From NCBI GenBank assembly GCA_963842125.1, contig CAWJFE010000005.1, forward strand, positions 868,001 to 932,000: a DNA stretch of 64,000 bases, read 5' to 3'. This DNA is from CAWCWK01 sp963842125. GTDB taxonomy: Bacteria > Pseudomonadota > Alphaproteobacteria > Rhizobiales > CAWCWK01. The notes under the pieces were generated by a model, which saw only the letters and a list, made by a program, of their open reading frames with translations, was not told the origin of the DNA and did no database searches. Shown piece by piece: positions 47,250 to 56,071 of the stretch. Position 1 is the first letter of the stretch; each line of letters opens with the position of its first letter. A program made the translations under genes and the position numbers.

Positions 47250-47915
47250 ATGGAGGCGTTCCGCTCACAGTTCCTCGACGTCGGGATCATGCTCCAGGCC
47301 TGGCCGATCCTCATGTCGGGTCTGGGCATGACCGCCCTCATCTGCGTCATCGTCATTCCGCTGGGGCTCGCCGGCGGGCTTGTCACGGCGCTGGCTTCGC
47401 TCTCCGCCAATCGCGCCATTCGCTGGACGGCCATCGCCTTCGTGGACTTCTTTCGGGCCGTGCCGCCCTTGGTCCTCCTCATCTTCGTCTATTCGGGTCT
47501 CCCGTTCGCGGGCCTGCGGCTCAGCCCTCTCGAGGCCGTCGCCATCGGCTTTCTGCTCAACAACGCGGCCTATTACGGCGAGGTCTACCGCGCCGGCATC
47601 CTCTCGGTCGGCACCGGCCAGACCGAGGCGGCGCGCTCCACGGGGCTGACGGCCGGCCAAGCGCTCGTCCACGTCGTGCTGCCGCAAGCGGTGCGCAACG
47701 TACTGCCCGATCTCGTCTCCAATACCGTCGAGGTCGTCAAGCTGACGTCGCTCGCCAGCGTCGTCTCGCTCGCCGAGCTTCTCTATTCGGCCGATATGGC
47801 GCGCTCGGTCACTTACAACGCCTCGCCAATCGTGGCAGCGGCCGGGCTCTATCTCGTCATCCTGTGGCCGCTCGTGCGGCTCGTCAGCCGGTTGGAGCGA
47901 CGGGCCGCGGTGTGA
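47250..47915 (+). CDS. polar amino acid-type ABC permease (HisQ/GlnP class), subunit 2
   Basis: 221 residues from the ATG at 47250, directly after the first permease; a longer frame from 47052 is shadow. FVDFFRAVPPLVLLIFVYSG and the EAA segment GQTEAARSTGLTAGQALVHV match the partner. It completes the four-component transporter before the catabolic enzymes begin. Confidence 0.94.
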   Translation: MEAFRSQFLDVGIMLQAWPILMSGLGMTALICVIVIPLGLAGGLVTALASLSANRAIRWTAIAFVDFFRAVPPLVLLIFVYSGLPFAGLRLSPLEAVAIGFLLNNAAYYGEVYRAGILSVGTGQTEAARSTGLTAGQALVHVVLPQAVRNVLPDLVSNTVEVVKLTSLASVVSLAELLYSADMARSVTYNASPIVAAAGLYLVILWPLVRLVSRLERRAAV

Positions 47916-47956
47916 CGCAGCCTGGCTTTCCACCGGACATATCCAAAGAGGACCTC

Positions 47957-48904
47957 ATGAGACCGATCACCATAGGTGCCGCCCAGATGGGGCCGATCCA
48001 GAGGGCCGACGACCGCGCAACCGTCATCGCGCGCATGGTCGCCCACTTGGAGGCCGCCGCCGCCAAGGGCTGCGACCTCGTCGTCTTCCCCGAGCTGGCG
48101 CTGACTACCTTCTTCCCGCGCTGGTTGATGGAGGACGGTGAGGTCGACGCCTGGTTCGAGCGCGAGGTGCCGAGCCCGGACACGCAAGCCCTATTCGACG
48201 CGGCGGGGCGCCTGAACCTCGCCATGTCGTTCGGCTATGCCGAGTTGACGCCGGACGGGCACCGTTTCAACACCTCGATCCTGACCGACAAGACCGGCGC
48301 GGCCGTCGGCAAGTATCGCAAGATCCACCTGCCGGGGCATAGCGAATACGATCCCGAGCGCGCCTTCCAGCATCTCGAGAAGCGCTACTTCGAACCTGGC
48401 GACCTCGGCTTTCCCGTCTGGTCGGCACTCGGCGGCCGGATCGGCATGTGCATCTGCAACGACCGGCGCTGGCCGGAAACCTATCGCGTCATGGGGCTGC
48501 AGGGCGTCGAGATGGTCGTCCTTGGCTACAACACGCCGTCGGTGAATAGCCAGAACGACGCCGAAGGACCCGAAGAACGCCTCTTCCACAACCGGCTCGT
48601 CATCCAGGCCGGAGCCTATCAGAACGCGACCTGGGTCGTCGCCGTCGCCAAGGCGGGCGACGAAGACGGCCACCCGCTCATCGGCGGCAGCCTTATCGTC
48701 GACCCGGAAGGCCGCATCGTCGCGGAGGCGAAGACGGAGGGCGACGAATTGCTCGTCCACACCTGCGATCTCGATGCAACGCGGTTCGGCAAGAGCACGA
48801 TCTTCGACTTCGCACGTCACCGCCGGATCGAGCATTACGGCCTCATCACCGAGCGCACGGGCGTGGAGAGTGATGACACGCCGCCGGCCAGGGCCTCGGC
48901 GTGA
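47957..48904 (+). CDS. N-carbamoyl-D-amino-acid hydrolase (nitrilase superfamily)
   Basis: 315 residues. The catalytic triad of the family is in place: Glu46 in FPELALTTFFPRW, Lys122 in KYRKIHLPGH and Cys167 in CICNDRRWPE. Long stretches such as FQHLEKRYFEPGDLGFPV follow the Agrobacterium enzyme closely. It hydrolyses N-carbamoyl-D-amino acids to D-amino acid, CO2 and ammonia in the cytoplasm. A D-hydantoinase-like gene and a hydantoin-racemase-like gene lie in the same operon. The start at 47957 follows AGAGGAC. Its stop overlaps the GTG of the next gene. Confidence 0.93.
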   Translation: MRPITIGAAQMGPIQRADDRATVIARMVAHLEAAAAKGCDLVVFPELALTTFFPRWLMEDGEVDAWFEREVPSPDTQALFDAAGRLNLAMSFGYAELTPDGHRFNTSILTDKTGAAVGKYRKIHLPGHSEYDPERAFQHLEKRYFEPGDLGFPVWSALGGRIGMCICNDRRWPETYRVMGLQGVEMVVLGYNTPSVNSQNDAEGPEERLFHNRLVIQAGAYQNATWVVAVAKAGDEDGHPLIGGSLIVDPEGRIVAEAKTEGDELLVHTCDLDATRFGKSTIFDFARHRRIEHYGLITERTGVESDDTPPARASA

Positions 48905-49614
48905 GCCTTGACGAGCGGCCGGGCGAGACCTTCGTTTTCGCGGATATGGCACCCTATGACCGCTACAAGATGCTCTGCGCCTGCGTCGTGCCGCGCCCCA
49001 TCGCATGGGTGACGACCGTGGATGCGCATGGCACCGTCAACGCCGCGCCCTTCAGCTTCTTCAACGTCTTCGCGGAAGACCCGGCCCTGGTCATCATCGG
49101 GATCGATCGCAAGAAGGACGGAGGGGTGAAGGACACGATCGTGAACATCGAAGCCTCGAACGCCTTCACCGTCAACCTCGCCGACATGGACTCTATCGAC
49201 GCGCTCGTCGCGACTGCCGCGCTCTTTCCGCCCGGCAAAGGCGAGCCGGATGCTCTGCGGCTGACGCTTGAGGCGGGGCGCACCACGCACGTCCCGCGCC
49301 TGGCCGAAGCGCCGGTCTCGCTCGAATGTCGGCTCTTCGAATTGCGCACGCTGTCCGAAACCCGCCATCTCGTCCTCGGCGAAGTGACGGCCCTCGTCAG
49401 CCGGCCCGGCGTTTATGATCCGACGACGCTACGCATCGATCCGGATGCCTACCACCCTATCGCCCGTCTTCACGGCGCCTACTACGCCGGGCTCGGCCCT
49501 GCCTTCGAGCGCCCGGTGCCCGACTGGATGGACGCCATGGACGCCGCCTCGACGGGCGCTTACGCTCTCGACTGCCAGCCTCTCAACGACCGCTCCAAGG
49601 AGAGCCCCACGTGA
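48901..49614 (+). CDS. flavin reductase-like (DIM6/NTAB, FMN-binding split barrel) protein
   Basis: 237 residues. The sequence VVPRPIAWVTTVDAHGTVNA and the following APFSFFNVFAEDPALVII form the flavin-binding core of the flavin reductase-like family. The GTG start overlaps the carbamoylase stop (GTGA), and the end overlaps the next GTG. Such proteins reduce FMN/FAD for a partner or bind flavin as an oxidoreductase. No flavin-dependent monooxygenase is in this operon, so its role in hydantoin or amino acid use is unclear. Confidence 0.85.
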   Translation: MSLDERPGETFVFADMAPYDRYKMLCACVVPRPIAWVTTVDAHGTVNAAPFSFFNVFAEDPALVIIGIDRKKDGGVKDTIVNIEASNAFTVNLADMDSIDALVATAALFPPGKGEPDALRLTLEAGRTTHVPRLAEAPVSLECRLFELRTLSETRHLVLGEVTALVSRPGVYDPTTLRIDPDAYHPIARLHGAYYAGLGPAFERPVPDWMDAMDAASTGAYALDCQPLNDRSKESPT

Positions 49615-50573
49615 CGTCTCATCTCCTCGACGAGAGCGCCTCCGGCGTCTTCATCATTTCCGCGACACCGTTCGAGGAGAACGGCGCGGTCGATCATGAT
49701 AGCCTGGACCGGCTGACCGACTTCTATCTCGGCCATGGGGTCTCGGGCATCACGATCCTCGGAATGATGGGCGAGGCCCCGAAGATGACGGGCGAGGAAT
49801 CGGCGGCCATCGTGCGGCGCGTGCTGAGCCGTGTGGATGGGCGCGTGCCGGTCGTGGTCGGCGTATCGAATGCCGGGCTCGACAACCTCACTGGATTGGC
49901 CCGCCTGGCCATGGACGAAGGCGCCGCCGGCGTGATGGTCGCTCCGCAGGCCGCGGCCAAGACCGAAGCCGGCGTGGAGAGCTATTTCGCGGCCGTCACG
50001 AGGGCGCTCGGCCCGGACGTTCCGATCGTCTATCAGGATTTCCCGCTGACGACGAACATGCCGATCTCGGCCGGTGGCTTCACCCGCATCGTCGAGGCGT
50101 GCCCTAGCGTCGTCATGTTGAAGCATGAGGACTGGCCGGGCCTGCCGAAGCTCACTCAGGTGCGGAAGACGGCCGAGGCGGCGGGCGTCCGGAGGGTCTC
50201 GATCCTTTGCGGCAATGGCGGGCTTTATCTGCCGCAGGAACTGGCGAGAGGGGCTGACGGCGCGATGACCGGCTTCGCCTATCCGGAGATGCTGGTTCAG
50301 GTCGTGGCGCGTACCCGTGCGGGTGATGTGGACGGTGCGGAAGATCTCTTCGACGCCTACCTGCCCCTCGTCCGTCACGAGCAGCAGCCGGGCTTCGGCC
50401 TCGCGGTCCGAAAGGAAGTTCTCAAGCGGCGCGGCGTCATCACGTCCGCCAGATGCCGCGCACCGGGGCCAAGCCTCGACAAGGCGGGGCATGGAGAGCT
50501 CAGCCGTTTGATGAACCGGTTGGAGCGCCGGCTGGCGGACCTCGGCACGCCGTTGCGAGACGCGGCGGAATGA
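49611..50573 (+). CDS. DapA/N-acetylneuraminate lyase family aldolase
   Basis: 320 residues. It has the (beta/alpha)8 class I aldolase pattern: FIISATPFEENGAVD, the loop GITILGMMGEAPKMT, VVGVSNAG, and VPIVYQDFP with the conserved Tyr. The Schiff-base Lys is in VVMLKHEDWP. It probably cleaves or forms a C-C bond with pyruvate or a related oxo acid, or acts as a hydrolase or dehydratase of the same fold. The GTG start overlaps the flavin protein stop, and the stop overlaps the hydantoinase ATG. It may process the carbon skeleton released by the hydantoin pathway. Confidence 0.87.
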   Translation: MTSHLLDESASGVFIISATPFEENGAVDHDSLDRLTDFYLGHGVSGITILGMMGEAPKMTGEESAAIVRRVLSRVDGRVPVVVGVSNAGLDNLTGLARLAMDEGAAGVMVAPQAAAKTEAGVESYFAAVTRALGPDVPIVYQDFPLTTNMPISAGGFTRIVEACPSVVMLKHEDWPGLPKLTQVRKTAEAAGVRRVSILCGNGGLYLPQELARGADGAMTGFAYPEMLVQVVARTRAGDVDGAEDLFDAYLPLVRHEQQPGFGLAVRKEVLKRRGVITSARCRAPGPSLDKAGHGELSRLMNRLERRLADLGTPLRDAAE

Positions 50574-52057
50574 GCGGCGGCTGGATGGGGGCGGACGCCT
50601 TCGACCTCGTCGTGAAGGGCGGCATCGTCGCGACCGCCTCCGACACCTTCCGCGCGGATGTCGGCGTGACGGACGGCAAGGTCGCGGCGCTCGCCCTCGG
50701 TCTGCCGGACGGGCGCGAGACGATCGACGCGGCGGGGTTGCACGTCCTCCCCGGCGGTATCGAAAGCCACGCCCATATCGAGCAGGAGTCGGCGACGGGC
50801 GCGATGACGTCGGACGACTACCTATCGGGCTCCACCTCCGCGCTGCATGGCGGCAATACGACCATCATCCCCTTCGCGGCCCAGCACCGGGGCATGGGGG
50901 TGACCGAGACACTCGAGATCTACCACGAGCGGGCGCGCAAATCGGTCATTGACTACTCCTTCCACCTCATCGTGTCGGACCCGACCGAGACGGTGCTGCA
51001 GGACGAGCTACCGCGCGCCTTCGAGGCTGGTATCACGTCGTTCAAGGTCTTCATGACCTACGACAAGATGATCGTCTCCGATGAGGCGATGCTGGACATT
51101 CTCGTGACCGCGCGAGAGCACGGCGCTCTCACGATGACGCACGCGGAGAACAACGCGCTCATCAAGTGGATGGTGCGCAGGCTGGTCGAACAGGGTCACA
51201 CGACGCCGCCCTTCCATGCGGTCAGCCATCCCGCTGCAGCCGAGGCGGAGGCCATCCAGCGCGGCGTGCGGTTGGCGAGCTTCGTCGGCGCGCCCCTCCT
51301 CATCGTTCACGTATCGACGGACGAAGGCGCGCGGATCGTCCAGAACGCGCGAACGGACGGGCACGCCATCTTCGGCGAGACCTGCCCGCAATACTTCTTT
51401 CTCACGAAGGACGACCTCGACCGGCCGGACGGTGCCAAGTTCATCTGCTCGCCGCCGCTCCGCGATGCGAAGACGCAGACCGACCTCTGGCGCCATCTCC
51501 AGGCTGGCACCTTCCACCTCTGGTCGTCCGACCACGCGCCCTATCGCTTCGACGAGACAGGCAAGCTCTCCGCCGGCCCGACGCCTGGCTTCCATCAAAC
51601 GGCCAACGGCATGCCCGGTATCGAGTTGCGCCTGCCGCTGTTAATGTCCGAGGGCGTCGGCAAGGGGCGGATCTCCCTCAGCCAGTTCGTCGCGCTCACC
51701 TCGACCAACGCCGCCAAAATGTTCGGCCTCCACCCCCGCAAGGGCACTATCGCCATCGGTTCGGACGCGGACCTGACTCTGTGGGATCGCGACGAAACCC
51801 GTACCGTCACCCAAGCTGATCTGCACGACGCAATGGACTATACGCCTTTCGAGGGCATGGAGGTGACCGGCTGGCCCGTCACCGTGATCGCGAACGGCCG
51901 GATCGCCATGCGCAACGGCGAAACGCTCGCCAAACGTGGCGACGGGGCGTTCCTGAAGCGCGCGCCTTTCGACCTTACCGGTTACACCCCGCCGCCACCG
52001 CCCGAACTCGACCCCGCCACCGCATTCGGCGCTAACGTTCTGGATGCAAGACGATGA
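50570..52057 (+). CDS. dihydropyrimidinase / D-hydantoinase
   Basis: 495 residues. Cyclic-amidase ligands are all visible: HAH at 67-69, the carboxylated Lys159 in TSFKVFMTYD, His191 in MTHAENN, His247 in IVHVSTDEG and Asp321 in WSSDHAPY. GGNTTIIPFAAQHRG is typical of dihydropyrimidinase-type enzymes. It opens 5-substituted hydantoins or dihydropyrimidines to N-carbamoyl amino acids, the substrate of the 47957 enzyme. Two Zn ions are expected. The start overlaps the previous stop (ATGA), and a longer frame from 50453 is shadow. Confidence 0.93.
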   Translation: MSGGWMGADAFDLVVKGGIVATASDTFRADVGVTDGKVAALALGLPDGRETIDAAGLHVLPGGIESHAHIEQESATGAMTSDDYLSGSTSALHGGNTTIIPFAAQHRGMGVTETLEIYHERARKSVIDYSFHLIVSDPTETVLQDELPRAFEAGITSFKVFMTYDKMIVSDEAMLDILVTAREHGALTMTHAENNALIKWMVRRLVEQGHTTPPFHAVSHPAAAEAEAIQRGVRLASFVGAPLLIVHVSTDEGARIVQNARTDGHAIFGETCPQYFFLTKDDLDRPDGAKFICSPPLRDAKTQTDLWRHLQAGTFHLWSSDHAPYRFDETGKLSAGPTPGFHQTANGMPGIELRLPLLMSEGVGKGRISLSQFVALTSTNAAKMFGLHPRKGTIAIGSDADLTLWDRDETRTVTQADLHDAMDYTPFEGMEVTGWPVTVIANGRIAMRNGETLAKRGDGAFLKRAPFDLTGYTPPPPPELDPATAFGANVLDARR

Positions 52058-52719
52058 CGAACCAGCCCGTGCGCCGCATCCTCGTCATCAACCCGAACTC
52101 CAACCCGCAGGTGACGGAGGGCATGTCGGAAGCTGTCCAACCACTTCGTCTCGCCGACGGCCCGGCCATCGATTGCGTCACCTTGGAGAGCGGTCCCTTC
52201 GGTATCGAGAGCCAAGCCGATGTCGATCACGTCGCCGTCCTACTGCGCGATGTGGTGGTGCGCGAGGCGGCGGATGCCTACGTCATCGGCTGCTTTTCCG
52301 ACCCTGGGCTAGCGGCCTGCCGCGAGGCATCGACGAAGCCCATCCTCGGCATTCGCGAATGCGCGGTCTTCGCGGCGCTGGCGCAAGGCGACCAGTTCGG
52401 CGTCATCGCGCTCGGCCCCTCGTCGATCATGCGTCAGGCGAGGGCGTTTCGCGAGATGGGCGTCCAGTCCCGATGTGCCGGCTCCGAACCCCTCCATCTC
52501 TCCGTGGCGGAGGCCGAAGCGGCCGAGGCTTACCCCCGTGTCGAGGCGGCCGGCCGCGCGCTAGCCGAGCGGGGTGCCGAGACGCTCATCCTCGGCTGTG
52601 CCGGCATGGTCCACCACCGCGCGAAGCTCGAAGACGCGATCGGGCTGCCGGTGATCGACCCTACGCAGGCCGCCACGGCGCAGGCGCTCGGCCTCGTCCT
52701 TCTCGCCGCGCGGACCTGA
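52054..52719 (+). CDS. hydantoin racemase / Asp-Glu racemase family protein
   Basis: 221 residues. RILVINPNSNPQVTEGM at the start is the hallmark of hydantoin and allantoin racemases. The two catalytic cysteines are Cys80 (VIGCFSDPG) and Cys182 (LILGCAGMV). It would interconvert L- and D-5-substituted hydantoins so that the D-specific hydantoinase and carbamoylase can consume a racemate. The ATG overlaps the hydantoinase stop by 4 bases, which strongly links them. Allantoin racemase is an alternative. Confidence 0.88.
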   Translation: MTNQPVRRILVINPNSNPQVTEGMSEAVQPLRLADGPAIDCVTLESGPFGIESQADVDHVAVLLRDVVVREAADAYVIGCFSDPGLAACREASTKPILGIRECAVFAALAQGDQFGVIALGPSSIMRQARAFREMGVQSRCAGSEPLHLSVAEAEAAEAYPRVEAAGRALAERGAETLILGCAGMVHHRAKLEDAIGLPVIDPTQAATAQALGLVLLAART

Positions 52720-52729
52720 GCGAAACGCG

Positions 52730-53656
52730 ATGAAGGTCGAGCGGCGCAACGATCTCAGTCTCCGCCTCCTCGAGATTTTCGGCGCCGTCATGAGCCAACG
52801 CACGACCGTCGGCGCGGCGGAGTATCTCGGCGTCTCCCAGCCGGCCATCTCTAACGCGATCAAGGCGTTGGAGAAGCAGCTCGACTTCGCCCTTTTTGAG
52901 CGCATTAACCGGCGGCTGGTCCCGACCGAGGAGGCGCACCTCCTTCTCGCCGAGACCGAGCCGGCCTTCGCGGTGCTGCGAAACATCGAGACCGAGGTCC
53001 GTGACCTGCGTAGCGGCCGCGCCGGACGCCTGCGCCTCAGTGCGACGCCGCCGCTCGGCCACACCCTGGTGCCGATCGCGCTGAAGAGCTTTCTAGCCAA
53101 TCGCGAGAAGGTCACGGTGAGCTACAACGTTCGGCGGCTGGAGACGGTCGTGCAGACCGTCGAAACGGGGATCGCCGACATCGGCCTAGTCCTCGGGCAC
53201 CCCCAATCCGATGCGCTGAGCGTCCATCCGCTATCGCGAGAACGCCTCGTCTGCGTGATGCCGAGCCTTCACCCGCTCGCTCGGCTGGAGACGGTGACAC
53301 CGGACGCGATCGATCCGGGCGATCTCATCGGCCTGGAGACCAGCATCGGCGCCACCGTCGAGAGCGCCTATGCGGAGGCCAGCTGCGCCTACCACCCGCG
53401 TATCGTCGCCCGCTATTGCCATACGGCATGCATCCTGGCGAACGCGGGATTGGGCGTTGCGATCGTCGATCCGTTCACGGCGGTCTTCTCAAAGGGCCTC
53501 GACTTGGCGATCCGCCCCTTCGAGCCGGTCTGCCACGCGCAGGCCGTCGCCATCCAGCGCAGCGACGCCCCGACGTCGAAGCTGACCCGGGCCTTTCTCG
53601 CGCTCCTCAGCGAAATGATCCAGCCGACGTTCGCCGGTCTCGCGCAAGGCCGATGA
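52730..53656 (+). CDS. LysR family transcriptional regulator
   Basis: 308 residues. The N-terminal helix-turn-helix (TVGAAEYLGVSQPAISNAIK) is followed by the linker helix and a two-lobed effector domain (RLRLSATPPLGHTLVPIALK). It lies 10 bases after the racemase gene, on the same strand, and 145 bases before a polyamine-type binding protein. It may control the hydantoin operon, the next transporter, or both. An effector such as a D-amino acid or N-carbamoyl compound is possible but not shown. Confidence 0.92.
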   Translation: MKVERRNDLSLRLLEIFGAVMSQRTTVGAAEYLGVSQPAISNAIKALEKQLDFALFERINRRLVPTEEAHLLLAETEPAFAVLRNIETEVRDLRSGRAGRLRLSATPPLGHTLVPIALKSFLANREKVTVSYNVRRLETVVQTVETGIADIGLVLGHPQSDALSVHPLSRERLVCVMPSLHPLARLETVTPDAIDPGDLIGLETSIGATVESAYAEASCAYHPRIVARYCHTACILANAGLGVAIVDPFTAVFSKGLDLAIRPFEPVCHAQAVAIQRSDAPTSKLTRAFLALLSEMIQPTFAGLAQGR

Positions 53657-53801
53657 TCGGTCGCCATTCTGGGCGCCTGCATTCGTCTGTTGAAACGCTG
53701 AGGTTCGGCCCGCGGGCGGCCTTGCCACGCCAAGGGGCGCGGGCAATAGTGCGGCGGTTTCGCTGGTTCGGCGATCACGTCATCACTCTCGGGAATACCT
53801 C

Positions 53802-54863
53802 ATGACCATCAAGTTCGCATTGGCCGCGTCTGCGGCGACGCTTCTGATAGCCACGCCCGCCTCCGCGGAGACGCTGCGCCTCCTGACCTGGGGTGGCTAT
53901 GCGCCCGACGCCGTGATCGAGAAGTTCGAGGCAGAGACCGGCCACGAGGTCGAGGTGACGCTGTCGAACAACGAAGAGATGATCGCCAAACTGCGCGCCA
54001 CCGGCGGCGGCGGGTTCGATCTCGTCCAGCCGAGCCAGGATCGCATCGCCGGTCCGCAGGCTGAGTTCGGCATCTACAAGCCGATCGATTTCTCGCGCAT
54101 CGACGCCGACAAGTTCATCACGTCCATGCTCGACGCGACGAAGGCCAACACGTCCGTCGAGGGCGACATCTACGGCGTGCCGCATGTCTGGGGCACGTCC
54201 GGCCTCATCGTCAACGCGGCCGAGGCCGGCGAGGTGGCCGATTACGACGACCTCTGCAACGAGGCGCTCGAGGGGCGGGTCACCTACCGCCTGAAGCGCC
54301 CGACGCTGATCGGCTTCGCCTTCGCCATGGGCAAGGATCCCTTCGCCGCCTATGGCGATGAGACCGCCTACAGCGCCATTCTCGACGAGGTCGAAGCGGC
54401 CCTCATCGCTTGCAAGCCGGTCGTGCGCACCTATTGGAGCGGCGGCGACGAGCTGATCAACCTGATGCGTTCGGGCGAGACGTCCGCCGCGATGGCTTGG
54501 GACACGGGCGGCTGGAAGCTGAACGCGGACAATGCCGACATCAATTTCGTCGCGCCCGCATCGGGCGCGCTCGGCTGGGTCGACACCTTCGCTCTGCCCG
54601 CCCAGGGCCGCGCCGACGATGCCGCCTATGACTGGATCAACTTCGTCATGCAGCCGGAGATCGCGGCGATGATCACCGACGAGGCGGGCAACTTCACCGC
54701 GTCGAAGGGCGCGGACGCGTTCGTCAACGAGGACCTGAAGGCGCGCTACCAGACGAGCTTCCCGCCCGAGGCGATCGACAACATCCGCTGGTATCCGCCG
54801 GTGCCTGCCGGCATCGAGCGGCTGGAAGGCGAGACGCTGGACCGCATCCAGGCGGCCGGCTGA
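53802..54863 (+). CDS. polyamine-type ABC solute-binding protein (PotD/PotF class)
   Basis: 353 residues with a signal peptide (ALAASAATLLIATPASA). The mature start ETLRLLTWGGYAPDAVIEKF and the segment GVPHVWGTSGLIVN are typical of spermidine/putrescine binding proteins. Related proteins bind GABA or other amines, so polyamine is only the default reading. GGGAA lies just before CCTCATG. It is first in a four-gene transporter 53802-57780. Confidence 0.9.
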   Translation: MTIKFALAASAATLLIATPASAETLRLLTWGGYAPDAVIEKFEAETGHEVEVTLSNNEEMIAKLRATGGGGFDLVQPSQDRIAGPQAEFGIYKPIDFSRIDADKFITSMLDATKANTSVEGDIYGVPHVWGTSGLIVNAAEAGEVADYDDLCNEALEGRVTYRLKRPTLIGFAFAMGKDPFAAYGDETAYSAILDEVEAALIACKPVVRTYWSGGDELINLMRSGETSAAMAWDTGGWKLNADNADINFVAPASGALGWVDTFALPAQGRADDAAYDWINFVMQPEIAAMITDEAGNFTASKGADAFVNEDLKARYQTSFPPEAIDNIRWYPPVPAGIERLEGETLDRIQAAG

Positions 54864-54945
54864 ACGCCATCGGGTCCGTCGACATGATGACTGACAGTGT
54901 GACGGCTCGGCTGCTTCGAGCCGTCACGCCGGCGCTGCCGAACGT

Positions 54946-56058
54946 ATGAGCGATCTCACGAGCGCGGAACTCGAATGCCGTGCGCTGACGAAACGGTTCG
55001 GCGACGTCCGGGCGGTGAACGGCGTCGACTTCGCCGTGCCCGCCGGCTCGTTCTTCTCGATCCTCGGACCGTCCGGCTGCGGCAAGACGACGATCATGCG
55101 CATGATCGCGGGGTTCGAGACGCCGTCGAGCGGGGATATCCTGATCGGCGGGCGTTCCGTGCTGGGCGTTCCCCCCAACAAGCGCCCCGTGAACATGGTG
55201 TTCCAGCACCTTGCGCTCTTTCCGATGATGAACGTCGCCGAGAACATCGGCTATGGATTGCGCAGGCGTGGTGTCGATCGCGTGGAGATCGCACGCCGGA
55301 CGGACGAGGTCCTCGCGCGCATCCAGCTTCCCGACGTTGGATCGCGCAAGGTGTCGGAGCTTTCGGGCGGACAGCGCCAGCGCATCGCCATCGCGCGGTG
55401 CATGGTGCTGGAACCCGACGTGCTCCTCCTCGACGAGCCGCTCGGTGCGCTCGATCTCAAGCTGCGCGAGAGCATGAAGGTCGAGTTGAAGGCGCTGCAG
55501 GCCGAATTCGACACCACCTTTCTCTACATCACCCACGACCAGGGCGAGGCCCTCGTCATGTCGGATCGCATCGCGGTGATGAACGCCGGCGTCTTCGAGC
55601 AGGTCGGCTCAGGCCGCGATCTCTACTACGAGCCGGCGAGTGCCTTCGTCGCCGGTTTCGTGGGCGAGGCGAACCGCTGGCAAGGTACGGTGGAACGCGC
55701 GGAGGCCGGCGAGGTAGCCGTGCGCACCGAGAGCGGGCTGTCGATACGCGCGCGCGGAAATGCGCTGGCACAGGGCGATCGGGTAGAGGTCTTCGTGCGG
55801 CCCGAGGCGATCGCCGTCTCGCACGACGCGGGGGCGCATTCCACTCGCGCGAACACTGTCGCGGCCCGCGTTTCCGCCCATCTCTTCAACGGCGCCAACA
55901 GCCGTGTCGTCGTGCGCGACGAGGCGTCGGGCGGCACCATCGATGCGGCGTTGCCGCAGTCGGCAGGCCTCCAGGATCTGACGAAGGACGCCCCGATCCA
56001 CCTCGGTTGGGATGCCTCACAGACCCTCGCCTTCGCCGCCGGGGCCCCGCGTCGCTGA
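54946..56058 (+). CDS. polyamine-type ABC transporter ATP-binding protein (PotA class)
   Basis: 370 residues. Walker A GPSGCGKTT, signature LSGGQRQRIAIARCMV, Walker B with DEPLGALDLKL and switch YITHDQGEALVMSDRIAVM are all intact. A C-terminal TOBE domain (from about 280) follows. It lies 82 bases after the binding-protein gene and 13 before the PotB-type permease. Confidence 0.94.
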   Translation: MSDLTSAELECRALTKRFGDVRAVNGVDFAVPAGSFFSILGPSGCGKTTIMRMIAGFETPSSGDILIGGRSVLGVPPNKRPVNMVFQHLALFPMMNVAENIGYGLRRRGVDRVEIARRTDEVLARIQLPDVGSRKVSELSGGQRQRIAIARCMVLEPDVLLLDEPLGALDLKLRESMKVELKALQAEFDTTFLYITHDQGEALVMSDRIAVMNAGVFEQVGSGRDLYYEPASAFVAGFVGEANRWQGTVERAEAGEVAVRTESGLSIRARGNALAQGDRVEVFVRPEAIAVSHDAGAHSTRANTVAARVSAHLFNGANSRVVVRDEASGGTIDAALPQSAGLQDLTKDAPIHLGWDASQTLAFAAGAPRR

Positions 56059-56071
56059 TGGCGTATGAGCA

